Shown piece after piece: positions 1-9,606 of a DNA stretch of 47,722 nucleotides (positions within the stretch are counted from its first letter, which is position 1; every line of letters begins with the position of its first letter). Both the position numbers and the translations under genes were made by a program. The notes under the pieces are model-generated. The model had not been told where the DNA came from. It searched no databases and worked only from the letters and a program-made list of their open reading frames with translations. The DNA is from Nitrosomonas marina (GTDB lineage Bacteria > Pseudomonadota > Gammaproteobacteria > Burkholderiales > Nitrosomonadaceae), in contig NZ_FOIA01000028.1 of the NCBI RefSeq assembly GCF_900111605.1, positions 1 to 47,722 of the forward strand. Reading direction: 5' to 3'.

Positions 1-10
1 ATCTGTCACT

Positions 11-73
11 GGCAATTCCTCTCTTTTATACAGACTAGGTAACTGAATTATAAAAGATTTAAGGGGAATTGCC
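11..73. repeat. Short inverted repeat in the left-edge intergenic region
   Basis: GGCAATTCC at 11-19 is the exact reverse complement of GGAATTGCC at 65-73, with a 45-base AT-rich spacer. It lies downstream of the minus-strand dehydrogenase gene. No T-run follows either arm, so it is not a normal terminator. Nothing else recognisable was seen in 1-284, and the repeat could be chance. Confidence 0.25.
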
Positions 74-284
74 TCAACCATTCATGCAATATTCAGGTTA
101 GCTTGTTATTCTGCACTAATCATTCAGTGCATGACAGGTAAACAATCTAACGAGCTGCGTGCGGAAAATGGGCTGAACATAATGAGATCTGAAATCATAT
201 CCATATAGAAAGGCCCATGACAACGATTCCGTTGCACAAATGAGTGTTTTTCTGTTATTAACTGAAAGCACAGTACGCGTGCCA

Positions 285-1652
285 TTATGGAAAGAGTTTT
301 CCGGGATTCAGGATATTGTTAGGATCAAACAGCAATTTTATGTTTTTCATAAGTGAAAGCGTTGGCTGATCGATTTCCTTGTGAATAAATGCCCTTTTTT
401 CGCTGCCGATGCCATGTTCGCCCGATAAAGTGCCGTTCAGTCGAATGACCAGATCGAAAATCCTGTCCAAACACGCCTCAGCACGGGCAGCTTCTTCTGT
501 GTTATCCGGATCAATCAGCAGATTGACATGAATATTACCGTTGCCGGCATGACCAAAATTGACGTTGGCAAGTTGATACTGCCTGCTCAGCTGTTCGAGC
601 GAATTGAGGAAATCGGGTAAAGAACTCACCGGAACCACGACATCCTCATTGATTTTTTTGGGAGCAATTTCGCGCAACAGCGGCGACAGAGCTTTGCGCG
701 CTTTCCAGAGTGCCGCAATGTTTTCGGCCTGGTTGGCCGCAATTAATCCGTCTGTTTTGCAGGCGTTCAGGATGGAAGAAACTGTTGTGCTGATTTCATT
801 CTCTGTACCGTCTGCTTCGATCATCAGCATGGCACTAGCGTCGTTTGGCAGCATCCTGGGATGGTGATTTCGGATCAGATTCAACGAGCCGGCGTCGAGA
901 AATTCAAGTGCGCTGGGTAGTTGCGGTAATGCCATAATTTGTTTGATCGCAACAGCGCAACTGGCTGAATTACTGAAATACGCGGTTATACCTGCAATCA
1001 TGGTTGGCAGTGCGGTAAGCTTTAGTGTTGCTTCCGTGATGACGGCCAGTGTACCTTCAGAGCCTATCAACAGGCGTGTCAAATCATATCCGACAACTCC
1101 CTTGGTTGTATAACAACCAGTTTTAATGATTTCACCTGCGCCAGTTACGGCTTTCAGGCCCAAAACATGATCGCGTGTCGTACCATATTTTACTGCATGT
1201 GGCCCGCCTGCACCGGTAGCGATATTGCCGCCAATACTAGAATATGTTGCGCTGGAGGGGTCGGGTGGCCAGAAAAAACCGTGAAGTCTGACAGCATCCT
1301 GAACTGTCTGGTTTAGTACGCCGGGCTCAGCAACGATAACGCGGTTGGCTGCATCGACAGACAGGATGTTGAGCATGCGCTCAAGTGACAGGGCTATACC
1401 GCCCTGTTCGGGCAGACTGCCGCCGGATGTGCCGGTGCCGCGTCCACGCGGAACCAGAGGCATTTTGTGTTGATTGCATAACATTACAATTGCTTGAACT
1501 TCATCGGTGGTCAGTGGAAATGCGACAGCATGTGGAGGAAATATTTTGCGGCTGTTGTCGTAGGCGTAGGTGTAGCATTCTACGGGATCGGTGTATAACC
1601 GATCTGACGGTAACAGATTGTTTAAGGCGGATACCAGTTCAGCGGGTAGCAT
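285..1652 (-). CDS. FAD-binding 2-hydroxyacid dehydrogenase (GlcD / D-lactate dehydrogenase family)
   Basis: The 455-aa product matches flavoproteins that oxidise D-2-hydroxy acids such as glycolate or D-lactate. The N-terminal half is a PCMH-type FAD-binding domain, with PRGRGTGTSGG near residues 68-78 and a Gly-rich SSIGGNIATGAGG segment near 137-149. The C-terminal half is the FAD-oxidase C domain, with GHAGNGNIH and GEHGIGSEKR supplying the histidines typical of the active site. It is slightly shorter than E. coli GlcD (499 aa), and no GlcE or GlcF partner is visible, so a single-subunit respiratory dehydrogenase is at least as likely as glycolate oxidase subunit D. The substrate cannot be read from sequence. 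It follows the BON-lipoprotein gene on the same strand after about 70 bases. Confidence 0.9.
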   Translation of the reverse strand: MLPAELVSALNNLLPSDRLYTDPVECYTYAYDNSRKIFPPHAVAFPLTTDEVQAIVMLCNQHKMPLVPRGRGTGTSGGSLPEQGGIALSLERMLNILSVDAANRVIVAEPGVLNQTVQDAVRLHGFFWPPDPSSATYSSIGGNIATGAGGPHAVKYGTTRDHVLGLKAVTGAGEIIKTGCYTTKGVVGYDLTRLLIGSEGTLAVITEATLKLTALPTMIAGITAYFSNSASCAVAIKQIMALPQLPSALEFLDAGSLNLIRNHHPRMLPNDASAMLMIEADGTENEISTTVSSILNACKTDGLIAANQAENIAALWKARKALSPLLREIAPKKINEDVVVPVSSLPDFLNSLEQLSRQYQLANVNFGHAGNGNIHVNLLIDPDNTEEAARAEACLDRIFDLVIRLNGTLSGEHGIGSEKRAFIHKEIDQPTLSLMKNIKLLFDPNNILNPGKLFP

Positions 1653-1725
1653 AGAGAATGGTATTCAATGCAATAAAATAAATAATTTCATGATCGACAA
1701 TTGAAAATGATGCGGATGTTTGCGT

Positions 1726-2313
1726 TTAGTCAAGATACTCGAACACTTTGACAACTTTGACAACACCCGATGTCGAGCGCGCGATTTCTGTAGCGTTGTC
1801 CGCTTCTGCCCGTTTAACAACGCCGAGTAAAAATACAACGCCTTTTTCGGTAATGATTTTGATATGGTTGATTTGAAATTTTCCGGATGCAAGAAAACGA
1901 CTTTTAACTTTTGATGTGATAAATGTATCGTTGCTGCGTGAACCCAGCGAGCTTTTTTCGCCAATGGTGATTTCGTTGATGACATTGCGGACGTTTTCTA
2001 TACTTCTGATCAGCCTGCTGGCTTCCTCTTTCATGGTTTCTGTTGGTACCTCGCCGGTGAGCAGAACGATTCGGTTGAAGCTGGTGATGTTGATATGAGC
2101 CTGATTGTCAAACTGTTCATACAGGCGTTTTGAACCTTTCAATTCAATTGATTCGTCTTCGATGAAAATGCCGCTGGTTCTTCTGTCTTCCGCCACCATG
2201 GCGCCCGTTCCGGCGCCGGCTCCGACACCCACAGCAACCATCGGCGCACAGCTTGTCAGCAGCAATAGTGGGAAAATCATCAATAAACATGACTGATTGA
2301 AAATAGGCCGCAT
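1726..2313 (-). CDS. dolP: Outer-membrane lipoprotein with two BON domains (DolP/YraP-like)
   Basis: This 195-aa protein starts with a lipoprotein signal peptide ending in LTSC, which makes Cys22 the lipidated residue. A Gly/Ala-rich segment follows, then two tandem BON domains (about residues 48-115 and 125-195) with the usual alternation such as ITSFNRIVLLTGEV and IKIITEKGVVFLLGVV. Length, lipobox and double BON match the DolP/YraP family, which supports outer-membrane integrity and the BAM complex in E. coli. A clear Shine-Dalgarno (AGGAGA, 2320-2325) precedes the ATG and fixes the start. It is divergent from mlaA. The family call is firm; orthology with E. coli DolP is inferred. Confidence 0.85.
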   Translation of the reverse strand: MRPIFNQSCLLMIFPLLLLTSCAPMVAVGVGAGAGTGAMVAEDRRTSGIFIEDESIELKGSKRLYEQFDNQAHINITSFNRIVLLTGEVPTETMKEEASRLIRSIENVRNVINEITIGEKSSLGSRSNDTFITSKVKSRFLASGKFQINHIKIITEKGVVFLLGVVKRAEADNATEIARSTSGVVKVVKVFEYLD

Positions 2314-2594
2314 GGCTTGTCTCCTGATATGTTCGGTGTTTAGTAGTATTCTAAGTTAATCACGTACAGCCTGTATTTCGACGTTGTCGGTTAAATTCAA
2401 ATGTGCTGGCATGGCTGTTGCCGGGTGTCCAGATGATCAGCCTGCCGGTTACATTGAAGTATGAGCTGTACATGTCGATATTACATTGATGGTATTAGTT
2501 TATCAGTGTAAAAGAAATTGACTGATATTTTATTGAACCTGATATGTAAATATGGCAACATGCGAAGTAAACATCAAAAAAATAAATTCAATCT

Positions 2595-3338
2595 ATGAAA
2601 TATCTTGTAAATTCTAAAATTATTTTATTGCTGTCGTTTGGCGTTTTTCTATCTGGCTGCGCATCAACACAGAATCCGCAGGATCCATTAGAATCGATGA
2701 ATCGGGCTGTTTTTGAATTCAACGAGATAGTCGATGACAACGTTATCGAACCGGTAGCAAGAAATTATGTAAGATTTGTGCCTGAGCCAATTCGTCTGGT
2801 TGTCGGCAATGCATTTTCAAATGCAAACGATGTCGTTGTGACGGCCAACTCAATTTTGCAGCTGAATTTTGAAAGCGCTGCAGCGAGTGCGACACGTTTC
2901 GTTATCAATACCACGTTTGGTCTGTTTGGTGCGATTGATATTGCCAGCGATATCAGTGAAGCCAGCGATCTTAATATCAGTAAGCGCAATGAGGATTTTG
3001 GTCAAACAATGGGTCACTATGGTATTGCTACGGGGCCATATCTCGTCATTCCTTTTCTAGGCCCGAGCACAGTGAGAGATGCAGTGGGCGTTGGCGTCGA
3101 CAGCCTGGTTGCGCACCCCGTTACCACAATCGTTTATCTTGACAGTATCAATACCCTTGATGCTGCAATCCGGACTCCGGTAGCAATGGGTATGGCGCTT
3201 GATGCACGCGCACAGTTACTGGATGTTGATAAAACGCTGGAAGAGGCTGCGCTGGATAAATATGAGTTTGTGCGCGACGCTTACCTGCAGCGTCGAGACA
3301 GTCTGGTGAACAACGAAGATGTTGAGTTAGCAGACTAA
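2595..3338 (+). CDS. mlaA: MlaA (VacJ) phospholipid-transport outer-membrane lipoprotein
   Basis: MlaA is the outer-membrane component of the Mla pathway, which removes mislocalised phospholipids from the outer leaflet and returns them to the inner membrane. The 247-aa product has a lipobox (FLSGC, Cys22), the diagnostic DPLESMNRAVFEFNE segment just after it, and the conserved FGQTMGHYGIATGPYLVIPFLGPST block near residues 136-160. Length is normal. No mlaBCDEF genes are in the window, so this copy stands apart from the transporter operon. A long AT-rich leader separates it from the divergent dolP-like gene. Confidence 0.93.
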   Translation: MKYLVNSKIILLLSFGVFLSGCASTQNPQDPLESMNRAVFEFNEIVDDNVIEPVARNYVRFVPEPIRLVVGNAFSNANDVVVTANSILQLNFESAAASATRFVINTTFGLFGAIDIASDISEASDLNISKRNEDFGQTMGHYGIATGPYLVIPFLGPSTVRDAVGVGVDSLVAHPVTTIVYLDSINTLDAAIRTPVAMGMALDARAQLLDVDKTLEEAALDKYEFVRDAYLQRRDSLVNNEDVELAD

Positions 3339-3383
3339 GCAAATGGGTTGATGTTTTCTGGCATTTTTTCCTTTTTACTCAAC

Positions 3384-3411
3384 TTGTGAATCGTTAATGG
3401 CAATGTATACT
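3384..3411 (+). promoter_or_regulatory. Candidate sigma-70-type promoter upstream of the rubredoxin gene
   Basis: TTGTGA (3384-3389) and TATACT (3406-3411) are 16 bases apart, matching the -35 and -10 consensus at 4/6 and 5/6. It would give a leader of about 175 bases before the rubredoxin ATG. No other feature was seen in the 3339-3594 gap. Confidence 0.35.
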
Positions 3412-3594
3412 CGGAACATTCTGTTTTGAGATACGTTTTTTTCTTGCGAGATCAATTGATTCGCGTTTCTCTTTTCTTAAATACATTTAATCCCGTTTAA
3501 ACTACATTAGCTACCAACTCACAGGAATTCTTCTGTTGAAAAATCTATAGCTATTTGTTTGTTACCTGCGAATCAGACGGGATGGTAATATCAG

Positions 3595-3759
3595 ATGAAG
3601 AAATATCAATGTAATATTTGTGGATTTATTTACGACGAGTTATTGGGTGATCCCGCGCATGGCATAGAAGCCGGTACCCGCTGGGAAGATATTCCGGAAA
3701 GCTGGAGTTGTCCGGAATGCGGTGTGAATAAGACTGATTTTGAGATGGTGGAGATATAA
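3595..3759 (+). CDS. rubA: Rubredoxin
   Basis: This 54-aa protein carries the two iron-binding CxxCG motifs of rubredoxin: CNICG (Cys6, Cys9) and CPECG (Cys39, Cys42). The aromatic core residues (Tyr4, Tyr13, Trp30, Trp37) are in the usual places. It is a small one-electron carrier with a single Fe(Cys)4 centre. The stop codon lies three bases before the ATG of a rubredoxin-reductase-like flavoprotein, so the two are almost certainly co-transcribed and are electron-transfer partners. The electron acceptor is not encoded here; no alkane hydroxylase or rubrerythrin gene is nearby. Confidence 0.95.
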   Translation: MKKYQCNICGFIYDELLGDPAHGIEAGTRWEDIPESWSCPECGVNKTDFEMVEI

Positions 3760-3762
3760 GTC

Positions 3763-4914
3763 ATGTCACAGCCAATAGTCATTATCGGTAGCGGGCTTGC
3801 AGGTTATGCGGTGGCGCGGGAATTGCGGCGGTTGACGACTGATAAAGCCGTTGTGATGGTAACAGCTGATCATGGTGGTTTTTATTCCAAGCCAATGCTG
3901 TCCAATGCACTGTCCACTGGAAAAACACCGGAATCGATTATCAATGGTGATGCCGAGAAAATGGCGGCGCAACTCAACATTACCATTTATTCACACACCC
4001 GGGTCGAGGCCGTAGACACCAGCAATCAATCGGTTGAATTGTCAAATGGGGAACGATTGTCATACAGCGCACTTGTGATGGCTATCGGTGCGGATCAGGT
4101 AAGACTGCCGTTGCAGGGAAGTGGCGTGTCAAAAATTCTTACAATCAATGATGTTGATGATTACAAACACTTTCGTGACGTACTGGTAGATAAAAAGAGG
4201 GTCGCTATCATTGGTGCAGGACTGATTGGTTGCGAATTTGCCAATGATCTTTCTGCGACAGGCTATCAGGTCGACGTAATTGATATTTCGCCCCAGCCGC
4301 TCGGGCGGCTACTGCCGCCTGAAGCAGGCGCTTATCTGCAACAGAAACTGGAAGCTGTCGGCGTCAATTTTCATTTCAATATGACGGTGGAATCGGTGGA
4401 TCAAACCGACACAATGATGCAACTGAGGTTGACGAATGGCGAGAAAATCGAAACTGAAATTGTCCTGTCCTCTGTCGGGCTGACGCCGCGTATTAATCTG
4501 GCAAAGAAGGCCGGATTGCTCGTCAATCGTGGTATTGTTGTCAATCAATTGTTGCAGACCAGCGATAAGAACATATTTGCGCTGGGCGATTGTGCCGAGG
4601 TGGAAGGCAAGGTGCTCCCTTTTGTGATGCCAATTACGCATGCTGCCCGGGCACTGGCGGCAACATTGGCTGGGAAACCAACGCCAGTTGTTTACCCAGC
4701 TATGCCGGTTCTGGTGAAAACACCTGCCTGTCCTACGGTTGTTGCACCTCCTGAGTCGGGTCATGCTGGCGAATGGCGCGTCGAATCGAATGGAGAAGGT
4801 GTGAAAGCGGTATTTCAGAATAATTCCGGTAGTCTGCTAGGTTTTGCGCTTCTGGGTCAGGCGACTGCAATGAAAAACGAATTGGCCACGAAGTTGCCTC
4901 CGATTTTAAACTGA
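3763..4914 (+). CDS. Rubredoxin-NAD(+) reductase-type FAD oxidoreductase
   Basis: The 383-aa protein has the two-dinucleotide-fold layout of pyridine-nucleotide disulfide-type reductases without a redox disulfide. The N-terminal FAD fold carries GSGLAG (residues 9-14), a central NAD(P)H fold carries [10 protein letters not shown] near 147-156, and the second FAD motif is ALGDCAEV near 273. The C-terminal domain resembles the rubredoxin-binding domain of rubredoxin reductases. Its position three bases after the rubredoxin gene supports electron transfer from NAD(P)H to that rubredoxin. Known roles of such pairs include alkane hydroxylation and oxidative-stress defence; which applies here is not visible. 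Confidence 0.88.
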   Translation: MSQPIVIIGSGLAGYAVARELRRLTTDKAVVMVTADHGGFYSKPMLSNALSTGKTPESIINGDAEKMAAQLNITIYSHTRVEAVDTSNQSVELSNGERLSYSALVMAIGADQVRLPLQGSGVSKILTINDVDDYKHFRDVLVDKKRVAIIGAGLIGCEFANDLSATGYQVDVIDISPQPLGRLLPPEAGAYLQQKLEAVGVNFHFNMTVESVDQTDTMMQLRLTNGEKIETEIVLSSVGLTPRINLAKKAGLLVNRGIVVNQLLQTSDKNIFALGDCAEVEGKVLPFVMPITHAARALAATLAGKPTPVVYPAMPVLVKTPACPTVVAPPESGHAGEWRVESNGEGVKAVFQNNSGSLLGFALLGQATAMKNELATKLPPILN

Positions 4915-4981
4915 TGAAAGGGCGTGGTGCGCAACCGGCTTTTTTATAACCCGATGGGCTGCACGCCAGTGTTGTGTGACG

Positions 4982-5587
4982 ATGAAATTTTTTTTCGACT
5001 TATTCCCGGTTATACTTTTTTTTGTAGCGTTTAAGGCATATGATATCTATATCGCGACGGGCGTGGCTATGCTTGCAACGGTTATACAAATCGCTTGGGT
5101 GAGATACCGTCACCACCGGATTGAGAACATGTTATGGATCAATTTGATCGTTATAATGCTGTTTGGTGGTGCGACCCTGGCATTTCAGGATGAAACGTTT
5201 ATTAAGTGGAAGCCATCAGTACTTTACTGGTTGTTTGCAACGATACTGCTGGTATCTAATCAATTTTTTTCCAAAAATCTTATACAAGCATTGCTGGAAA
5301 AACAGCTGGTACTACCGTTACAGGTATGGCAGAAACTTAATTTAAGCTGGATTGTTTTTTTCATGTTCATGGGGTGTGTTAACCTATATGTCGCATATGG
5401 TTTTTCAGTGGATACCTGGGTGACATTCAAGCTGTTTGGCGTAATGGGATTGATGTTGCTTTTTGTTGTACTGCAGGTTGTGCTGCTAAACAAGTATCTG
5501 CGCTCCGCGGATTTTGTAAAGGCTGATTTACATACAACTCAAAGGGGTATTGCTGAAGCTGGTGAAAATCGAGAACAGGATAAGTAA
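4982..5587 (+). CDS. yciB: YciB-family inner-membrane septation protein A
   Basis: The 201-aa protein begins [14 protein letters not shown], the characteristic start of YciB (septation protein A), and has about five hydrophobic membrane-spanning stretches. YciB proteins sit in the inner membrane and affect envelope synthesis and division in E. coli. The ATG at 4982 was preferred to the in-frame GTG at 4976 because family members begin at this methionine; no strong ribosome-binding site separates the two. The YciI-family gene starts 8 bases after the stop, so the two are probably one transcript, an arrangement common in betaproteobacteria. Confidence 0.92.
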   Translation: MKFFFDLFPVILFFVAFKAYDIYIATGVAMLATVIQIAWVRYRHHRIENMLWINLIVIMLFGGATLAFQDETFIKWKPSVLYWLFATILLVSNQFFSKNLIQALLEKQLVLPLQVWQKLNLSWIVFFMFMGCVNLYVAYGFSVDTWVTFKLFGVMGLMLLFVVLQVVLLNKYLRSADFVKADLHTTQRGIAEAGENREQDK

Positions 5588-5595
5588 GGACTGAT

Positions 5596-5898
5596 ATGTT
5601 TTATGTGATTTATGCGGAGGATGTGCCTGACAGTCTCGAACGCAGGAAGACTGCGCGTGCCGCACATTTGGAGCGGTTGCAACAGTTACAGGAGAATGGG
5701 CGATTGCTACTGGCTGGGCCATATCCAGCAATCGATTCAGCTGATCCGGGTCCGGCCGGTTTTTCCGGTAGCCTCATTGTTGCTGAATTCGAATCGCTAC
5801 AGGCAGCGAAAGACTGGGCAGATACCGATCCATACGTTATTGCTGGTGTTTATCAGGCCGTAACGGTGAAACCCTTCAAAAAAGTTTTTCCGAAATGA
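5596..5898 (+). CDS. yciI: YciI family protein
   Basis: This is a 100-aa single-domain protein of the YciI superfamily (dimeric alpha/beta ferredoxin-like fold). Visible hallmarks are the opening MFYVIYAED, the conserved His near residue 24 (RAAHLERL), the RLLLAGPYP segment, and [12 protein letters not shown] near 76-87. The histidine/aspartate pair is the proposed catalytic site in the family, but the substrate is generally unknown. It is sandwiched between yciB and the parvulin gene. Confidence 0.9.
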   Translation: MFYVIYAEDVPDSLERRKTARAAHLERLQQLQENGRLLLAGPYPAIDSADPGPAGFSGSLIVAEFESLQAAKDWADTDPYVIAGVYQAVTVKPFKKVFPK

Positions 5899-5908
5899 TG
5901 CCGCTACA

Positions 5909-5937
5909 TTGGTATTTGTTACATTGAAGCGTATACT
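5909..5937 (+). promoter_or_regulatory. Candidate promoter for the parvulin gene
   Basis: TTGGTA (5909-5914) and TATACT (5932-5937) are separated by 17 bases, matching the -35 at 4/6 and the -10 at 5/6. The predicted start lies about 35 bases before the ATG at 5980. It suggests the isomerase has its own promoter in addition to any read-through from yciB-yciI. Confidence 0.5.
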
Positions 5938-5979
5938 TACCGCCGCCATACTATCCAAATTTTTCAGAAAGGAAATTTC

Positions 5980-6774
5980 ATGCGTTTGACTAGATTGTCG
6001 CAATATTTAATTGTTGGTTCTTTTGGTTTCATGGTCATGACGGCTCATGCCCAGTCAGCTTCGACAATGGCTACTGTCAATGGTGTAGCGATTCCGCAAT
6101 CGCGACTTGATTTGATGGTCAAGGCAAGTGGCGCCCAGGGACAGGAGGACGGACCGGAATTGAGAAAGGCGCTAAGAGAGAATTTGATAACGGAAGAGAT
6201 ACTGACGCAGGAAGCGATCAAAAAAGGGCTGGACAGAGACCCTGAAGTGGTATCTCAAATAGAGATTGCAAGGCAGGCAGCGTTGATTCGCGCGCTTCAG
6301 GCTGACTACATCAAGAACAACGCGGTAGGCGAAGACACACTGAAACGCGAGTATGATATGTTGAAGGTGCAAATGGGTGACAAGGAATACAAGGCGCGCC
6401 ATATACTTGTGGAAAATGAAAGCGAAGCCCGCGATATTATTGCAAATTTAAAAAAAGGCGGTGATTTTGCCAAAATTGCAGCAGAAAAGTCCATTGATGA
6501 CGGTAGCAAAGTTAATGGTGGGGAGTTGAACTGGAGTCCGGCTGCTGCTTATGTCCGTCCTTTTGCAGAAGCTTTGGCTAAACTGGAAAAAGGAAAGCTC
6601 ACAGACAACCCTGTTCATACCAATTTCGGCTGGCACGTTATACAACTGATCGATACGCGGCCGATGGATGTCCCGCCTTTCAATGAAGTTAAGGAAAACA
6701 TACGGCAGCGGGTATTGCAACGCGAATTTGCTGCATATGTGCAGGAGTTGCGCAGCAAGGCCAAAGTTGAATAA
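5980..6774 (+). CDS. Periplasmic parvulin-type peptidyl-prolyl isomerase
   Basis: The 264-aa protein starts with a Sec signal peptide cleaved near THAQS (residue 25). A SurA/PrsA-like N-terminal helical region follows, including the EEILTQEAIKKGLD segment. A single PpiC-type parvulin domain spans about residues 140-235 (ARHILVENE, GGELNWSP, FGWHVIQL). It probably assists folding of exported or outer-membrane proteins. SurA has two parvulin domains, so this is a smaller one-domain relative and not surA. The start has a good ribosome-binding site (AAGGAA). It runs convergently into alr, with the stop codons one base apart. Confidence 0.92.
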   Translation: MRLTRLSQYLIVGSFGFMVMTAHAQSASTMATVNGVAIPQSRLDLMVKASGAQGQEDGPELRKALRENLITEEILTQEAIKKGLDRDPEVVSQIEIARQAALIRALQADYIKNNAVGEDTLKREYDMLKVQMGDKEYKARHILVENESEARDIIANLKKGGDFAKIAAEKSIDDGSKVNGGELNWSPAAAYVRPFAEALAKLEKGKLTDNPVHTNFGWHVIQLIDTRPMDVPPFNEVKENIRQRVLQREFAAYVQELRSKAKVE

Positions 6775-6775
6775 A

Positions 6776-7897
6776 TTATTTTGATTCCACACAGATGCGG
6801 GTAGCGCTGCTCTGAGACTCTTCTTGCGAAATCTCCAGTTCTACCCTCGTTGGCAGCGCGCAAAGCAGCTCATAGCTGATGGTATCAGCTGCGCGCGCAA
6901 TATCTTCAACGGGTAATCCGTTTCCCCAAAGTGTTACTGTGCTGTTGATCGATATGTTGGGCAACTCTGTCAAATCAACGGCAAGCATGTCCATCGAAAC
7001 TTTACCAATCAAACGGCTTCTGAGATCGTTAACCAGTACTGGCGTGCCTGTTGGCGCATGCCGTGGATACCCATCTGCATAACCACAGGCAACAATTCCA
7101 ATACGCATTGGTCTGTCAGTCTGGAAATTGCCGCCATAGCCCACAATGTCGCCTTGTTTTAAATGCTGTATGGCAATGATTTTGCTGGTTAGAGACATCA
7201 CAGGCTTCAATTTGAAATCCTCTCCCCTGTGTGCAGCAAATGGAGAGGCACCATACAACATCAGTCCCGGACGGACCCAGTCACGGTGTGCTTCCGGGTA
7301 ACGGATGGTTGCGGCTGAATTGGCGAGTGTACAGGGCATTGCGGTCAATCCGGTGATTTGATCAAAAACCTGTAATTGTTTGTGAAACTGTGTGTTATCA
7401 GTAGTGCCGTCCGCGGTTGCAAAATGCGTCATCAGCGTTATCTGAGAAACGGCAGGATTGCCTGATAACTGCTTGATGATTGACGGGAACCGTTCAGATG
7501 CAAAGCCCAGACGGTTCATGCCGGTATTGATTTTTAAAAAAATATCCAATTCCCGGTGGTTGCAGCCTGTTAGCATAGCAAGTTGTTCATCATGGTGTAT
7601 GACTGTGCTCAACCTGTATTTTTCCAGTAATGCCAGCTCGCGCGTCGAAAAAAACCCCTCCAGCAATAAAATAGGGTGTCGAAAACCAGCCTCGCGCAGA
7701 CAAATTGCAGCTTCCAGTTCGAGCAATCCAAAACCGTCCGCGTTCCTTAACGCGTGGGCTGTATGCAATAATCCGTGCCCGTAAGCATTGGCTTTGATGA
7801 TGGCCATAATTTTTGCGTTGGGTGCATAGTGACGCGTTATCAATAGGTTGTGTGTTAATGCGGGTAGATCGATATAAGCTTTAATGGGACGTTGCAT
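6776..7897 (-). CDS. alr: Alanine racemase
   Basis: Alr interconverts L- and D-alanine with pyridoxal phosphate and supplies D-Ala for peptidoglycan. The 373-aa sequence has the PLP-binding motif IKANAYGHG with Lys35 as the Schiff-base lysine, and the motif VGYGGNF, which holds the second catalytic tyrosine. MNRLGF and SMDMLAVDL are further family signatures. Length is normal (E. coli Alr is 359 aa). The 3' end abuts the convergent parvulin gene with one base between stop codons and no terminator between them. Confidence 0.95.
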   Translation of the reverse strand: MQRPIKAYIDLPALTHNLLITRHYAPNAKIMAIIKANAYGHGLLHTAHALRNADGFGLLELEAAICLREAGFRHPILLLEGFFSTRELALLEKYRLSTVIHHDEQLAMLTGCNHRELDIFLKINTGMNRLGFASERFPSIIKQLSGNPAVSQITLMTHFATADGTTDNTQFHKQLQVFDQITGLTAMPCTLANSAATIRYPEAHRDWVRPGLMLYGASPFAAHRGEDFKLKPVMSLTSKIIAIQHLKQGDIVGYGGNFQTDRPMRIGIVACGYADGYPRHAPTGTPVLVNDLRSRLIGKVSMDMLAVDLTELPNISINSTVTLWGNGLPVEDIARAADTISYELLCALPTRVELEISQEESQSSATRICVESK

Positions 7898-8273
7898 CGG
7901 GTATGCTAGCTGGAGAAAAAAGTATGTCTATTACGATGGATTTACGTCAATCAATGCGAAAATACTGACCCTGGCTTGTCGCGGTATTTATATAGAGACT
8001 AATGTATAAATGTCGCATGGTCGTTGATTGATGAGAATTTATTTGCAATGACCGTGACACAAAAGCCTACTATGATAATGTAAATTGGCTTGTTTTCGTA
8101 CCTGCTTTTATCAGATAAATCTACTTTCCTTATTATATTTGCGGCCGATTGAGAACATTTTTCAATTTTGAGGGGACGTGGTGTATTTCTTGCTATTGTT
8201 TCATGGTATAACCCCATTACTGACTAACTATTGCGTATCAAAAAAAACAATAACATTCTGAGAGGTGGGACGT
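7898..8273. other. Divergent intergenic region between alr and lplT
   Basis: This AT-rich stretch must hold the promoters of alr (minus) and lplT (plus), but no convincing -35/-10 pair stood out. A 72-codon minus-strand frame (7999-8217) has no ribosome-binding site and unremarkable composition, so it was not called. The only firm element is the purine-rich AGAGGTGGG at 8261-8269, which serves as the lplT ribosome-binding site. Confidence 0.5.
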
Positions 8274-9542
8274 TTGAATCGCGGTTTTTACACCATTATG
8301 GCTGCGCAGTTTTTCTCTTCTCTTGCTGACAATGCACTGCTGGTTGTGGCCATAGCATTACTGATTGAATTGCATGCACCGGCTTTTCTGACACCGCTAC
8401 TCAAATTCGTTTTTGTGCTGTTTTACGTGATTCTTGCTCCTTTCGTGGGCGCATTCGCTGACTCAATGCCAAAAGGGAGGGTAATGTTTATCAGCAATAC
8501 CATCAAGGTATTAGGCTGTACTCTCTTGTTCTTTGCCATGCATCAGTTTTCTGCCCTGGCTGCATACGCCGTTGTCGGATTGGGTGCAGCAGCCTATTCA
8601 CCTGCAAAATACGGCATATTGACAGAACTGTTGCCCCCCGAAAAACTGGTGGTTGCTAATGGCTGGATCGAAGGATTGACAGTTGCTTCAATAGTGCTGG
8701 GGACCATGTTGGGTGGAATTCTAATCACGCCCGTTGTATCCCAGATGCTGCTGGCTTTTCAGCTTCCTTTTATACATTCCGATACGGAAATGAGTATTTT
8801 CGTAGTGGCTGCAATTTACGTGATTGCCGCGGTTTTTAATTTGTTTATTCCCAATACCGGTATTGATCATCGTATGCCCCAGAAAAACCCGCTGTATCTG
8901 ATTCATGAATTTTCTCATTGTGTGAAATTACTATGGGTGGATAAGCTTGGACAGATCTCTCTGGCGGTAACGACGTTATTTTGGGGTGCAGGAGCAACGC
9001 TACAGTTTATTGTAATAAAATGGGCTGAAACGGCGCTTGATTATTCGCTGAGCAAAGCAGCTCAATTACAAGGTATTGTTGCACTCGGTATTGCGATAGG
9101 CGCTGTAATGGCAGCACGCACAGTTTCGCTCAAGCAATCTTTGTCTGTTATTCCACTCGGATTTGCTACCGGCCTCGTGGTAATGCTGATGGTTTTAGTA
9201 CATAACTTTTGGCTGGCGGTAATATTTTTGATCGTAATTGGCGGTATGGCCGGTTTTTTTGTAGTTCCCATGAATGCTTTGTTACAGCACCGGGGCTACA
9301 TTCTAATGGGTGCGGGCCATTCAATCGCAGTACAGAATTTCAATGAAAATCTGAGCATACTCATGATGCTGTCACTGTATGCGCTGCTGATTTATTATGA
9401 GGTACATATCTATGTGGTCATTGTGTTATTTGGTTTGTTCATGTCGATCATCATGGCCCTGGTGCGCAAATGGCATAGGTATAACCAGAGCAAGGAAGAT
9501 TCGCTGCATTTGATTGGTACTAGAAAGATTCACAGACACTGA
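8274..9542 (+). CDS. lplT: Lysophospholipid transporter LplT
   Basis: This 422-aa MFS protein has about twelve hydrophobic segments. Its N-terminus, MNRGFYTIMAAQFFSSLADNALL, is typical of LplT, which flips lysophospholipids across the inner membrane for re-acylation. Other family blocks are VGLGAAAYSPAKYGILTELLP near residue 103 and the NENLSI segment near 360. The start was set at TTG 8274: the in-frame GTG at 8265 lies inside the Shine-Dalgarno AGAGGTGGG (8261-8269) and would have none of its own. In E. coli lplT is followed by the acyltransferase aas; here clpB follows instead. Confidence 0.9.
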   Translation: MNRGFYTIMAAQFFSSLADNALLVVAIALLIELHAPAFLTPLLKFVFVLFYVILAPFVGAFADSMPKGRVMFISNTIKVLGCTLLFFAMHQFSALAAYAVVGLGAAAYSPAKYGILTELLPPEKLVVANGWIEGLTVASIVLGTMLGGILITPVVSQMLLAFQLPFIHSDTEMSIFVVAAIYVIAAVFNLFIPNTGIDHRMPQKNPLYLIHEFSHCVKLLWVDKLGQISLAVTTLFWGAGATLQFIVIKWAETALDYSLSKAAQLQGIVALGIAIGAVMAARTVSLKQSLSVIPLGFATGLVVMLMVLVHNFWLAVIFLIVIGGMAGFFVVPMNALLQHRGYILMGAGHSIAVQNFNENLSILMMLSLYALLIYYEVHIYVVIVLFGLFMSIIMALVRKWHRYNQSKEDSLHLIGTRKIHRH

Positions 9543-9606
9543 AGTTGCAACATTCAGTATTGCATTCGATCCGCACTGACCAGTGGTAAATTAACATGAC
9601 AGTCAG

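Noticed and set aside
7999..8217. 72-codon minus-strand frame between alr and lplT
   Set aside because: No ribosome-binding site, no family similarity, and it would occupy the divergent promoter region.
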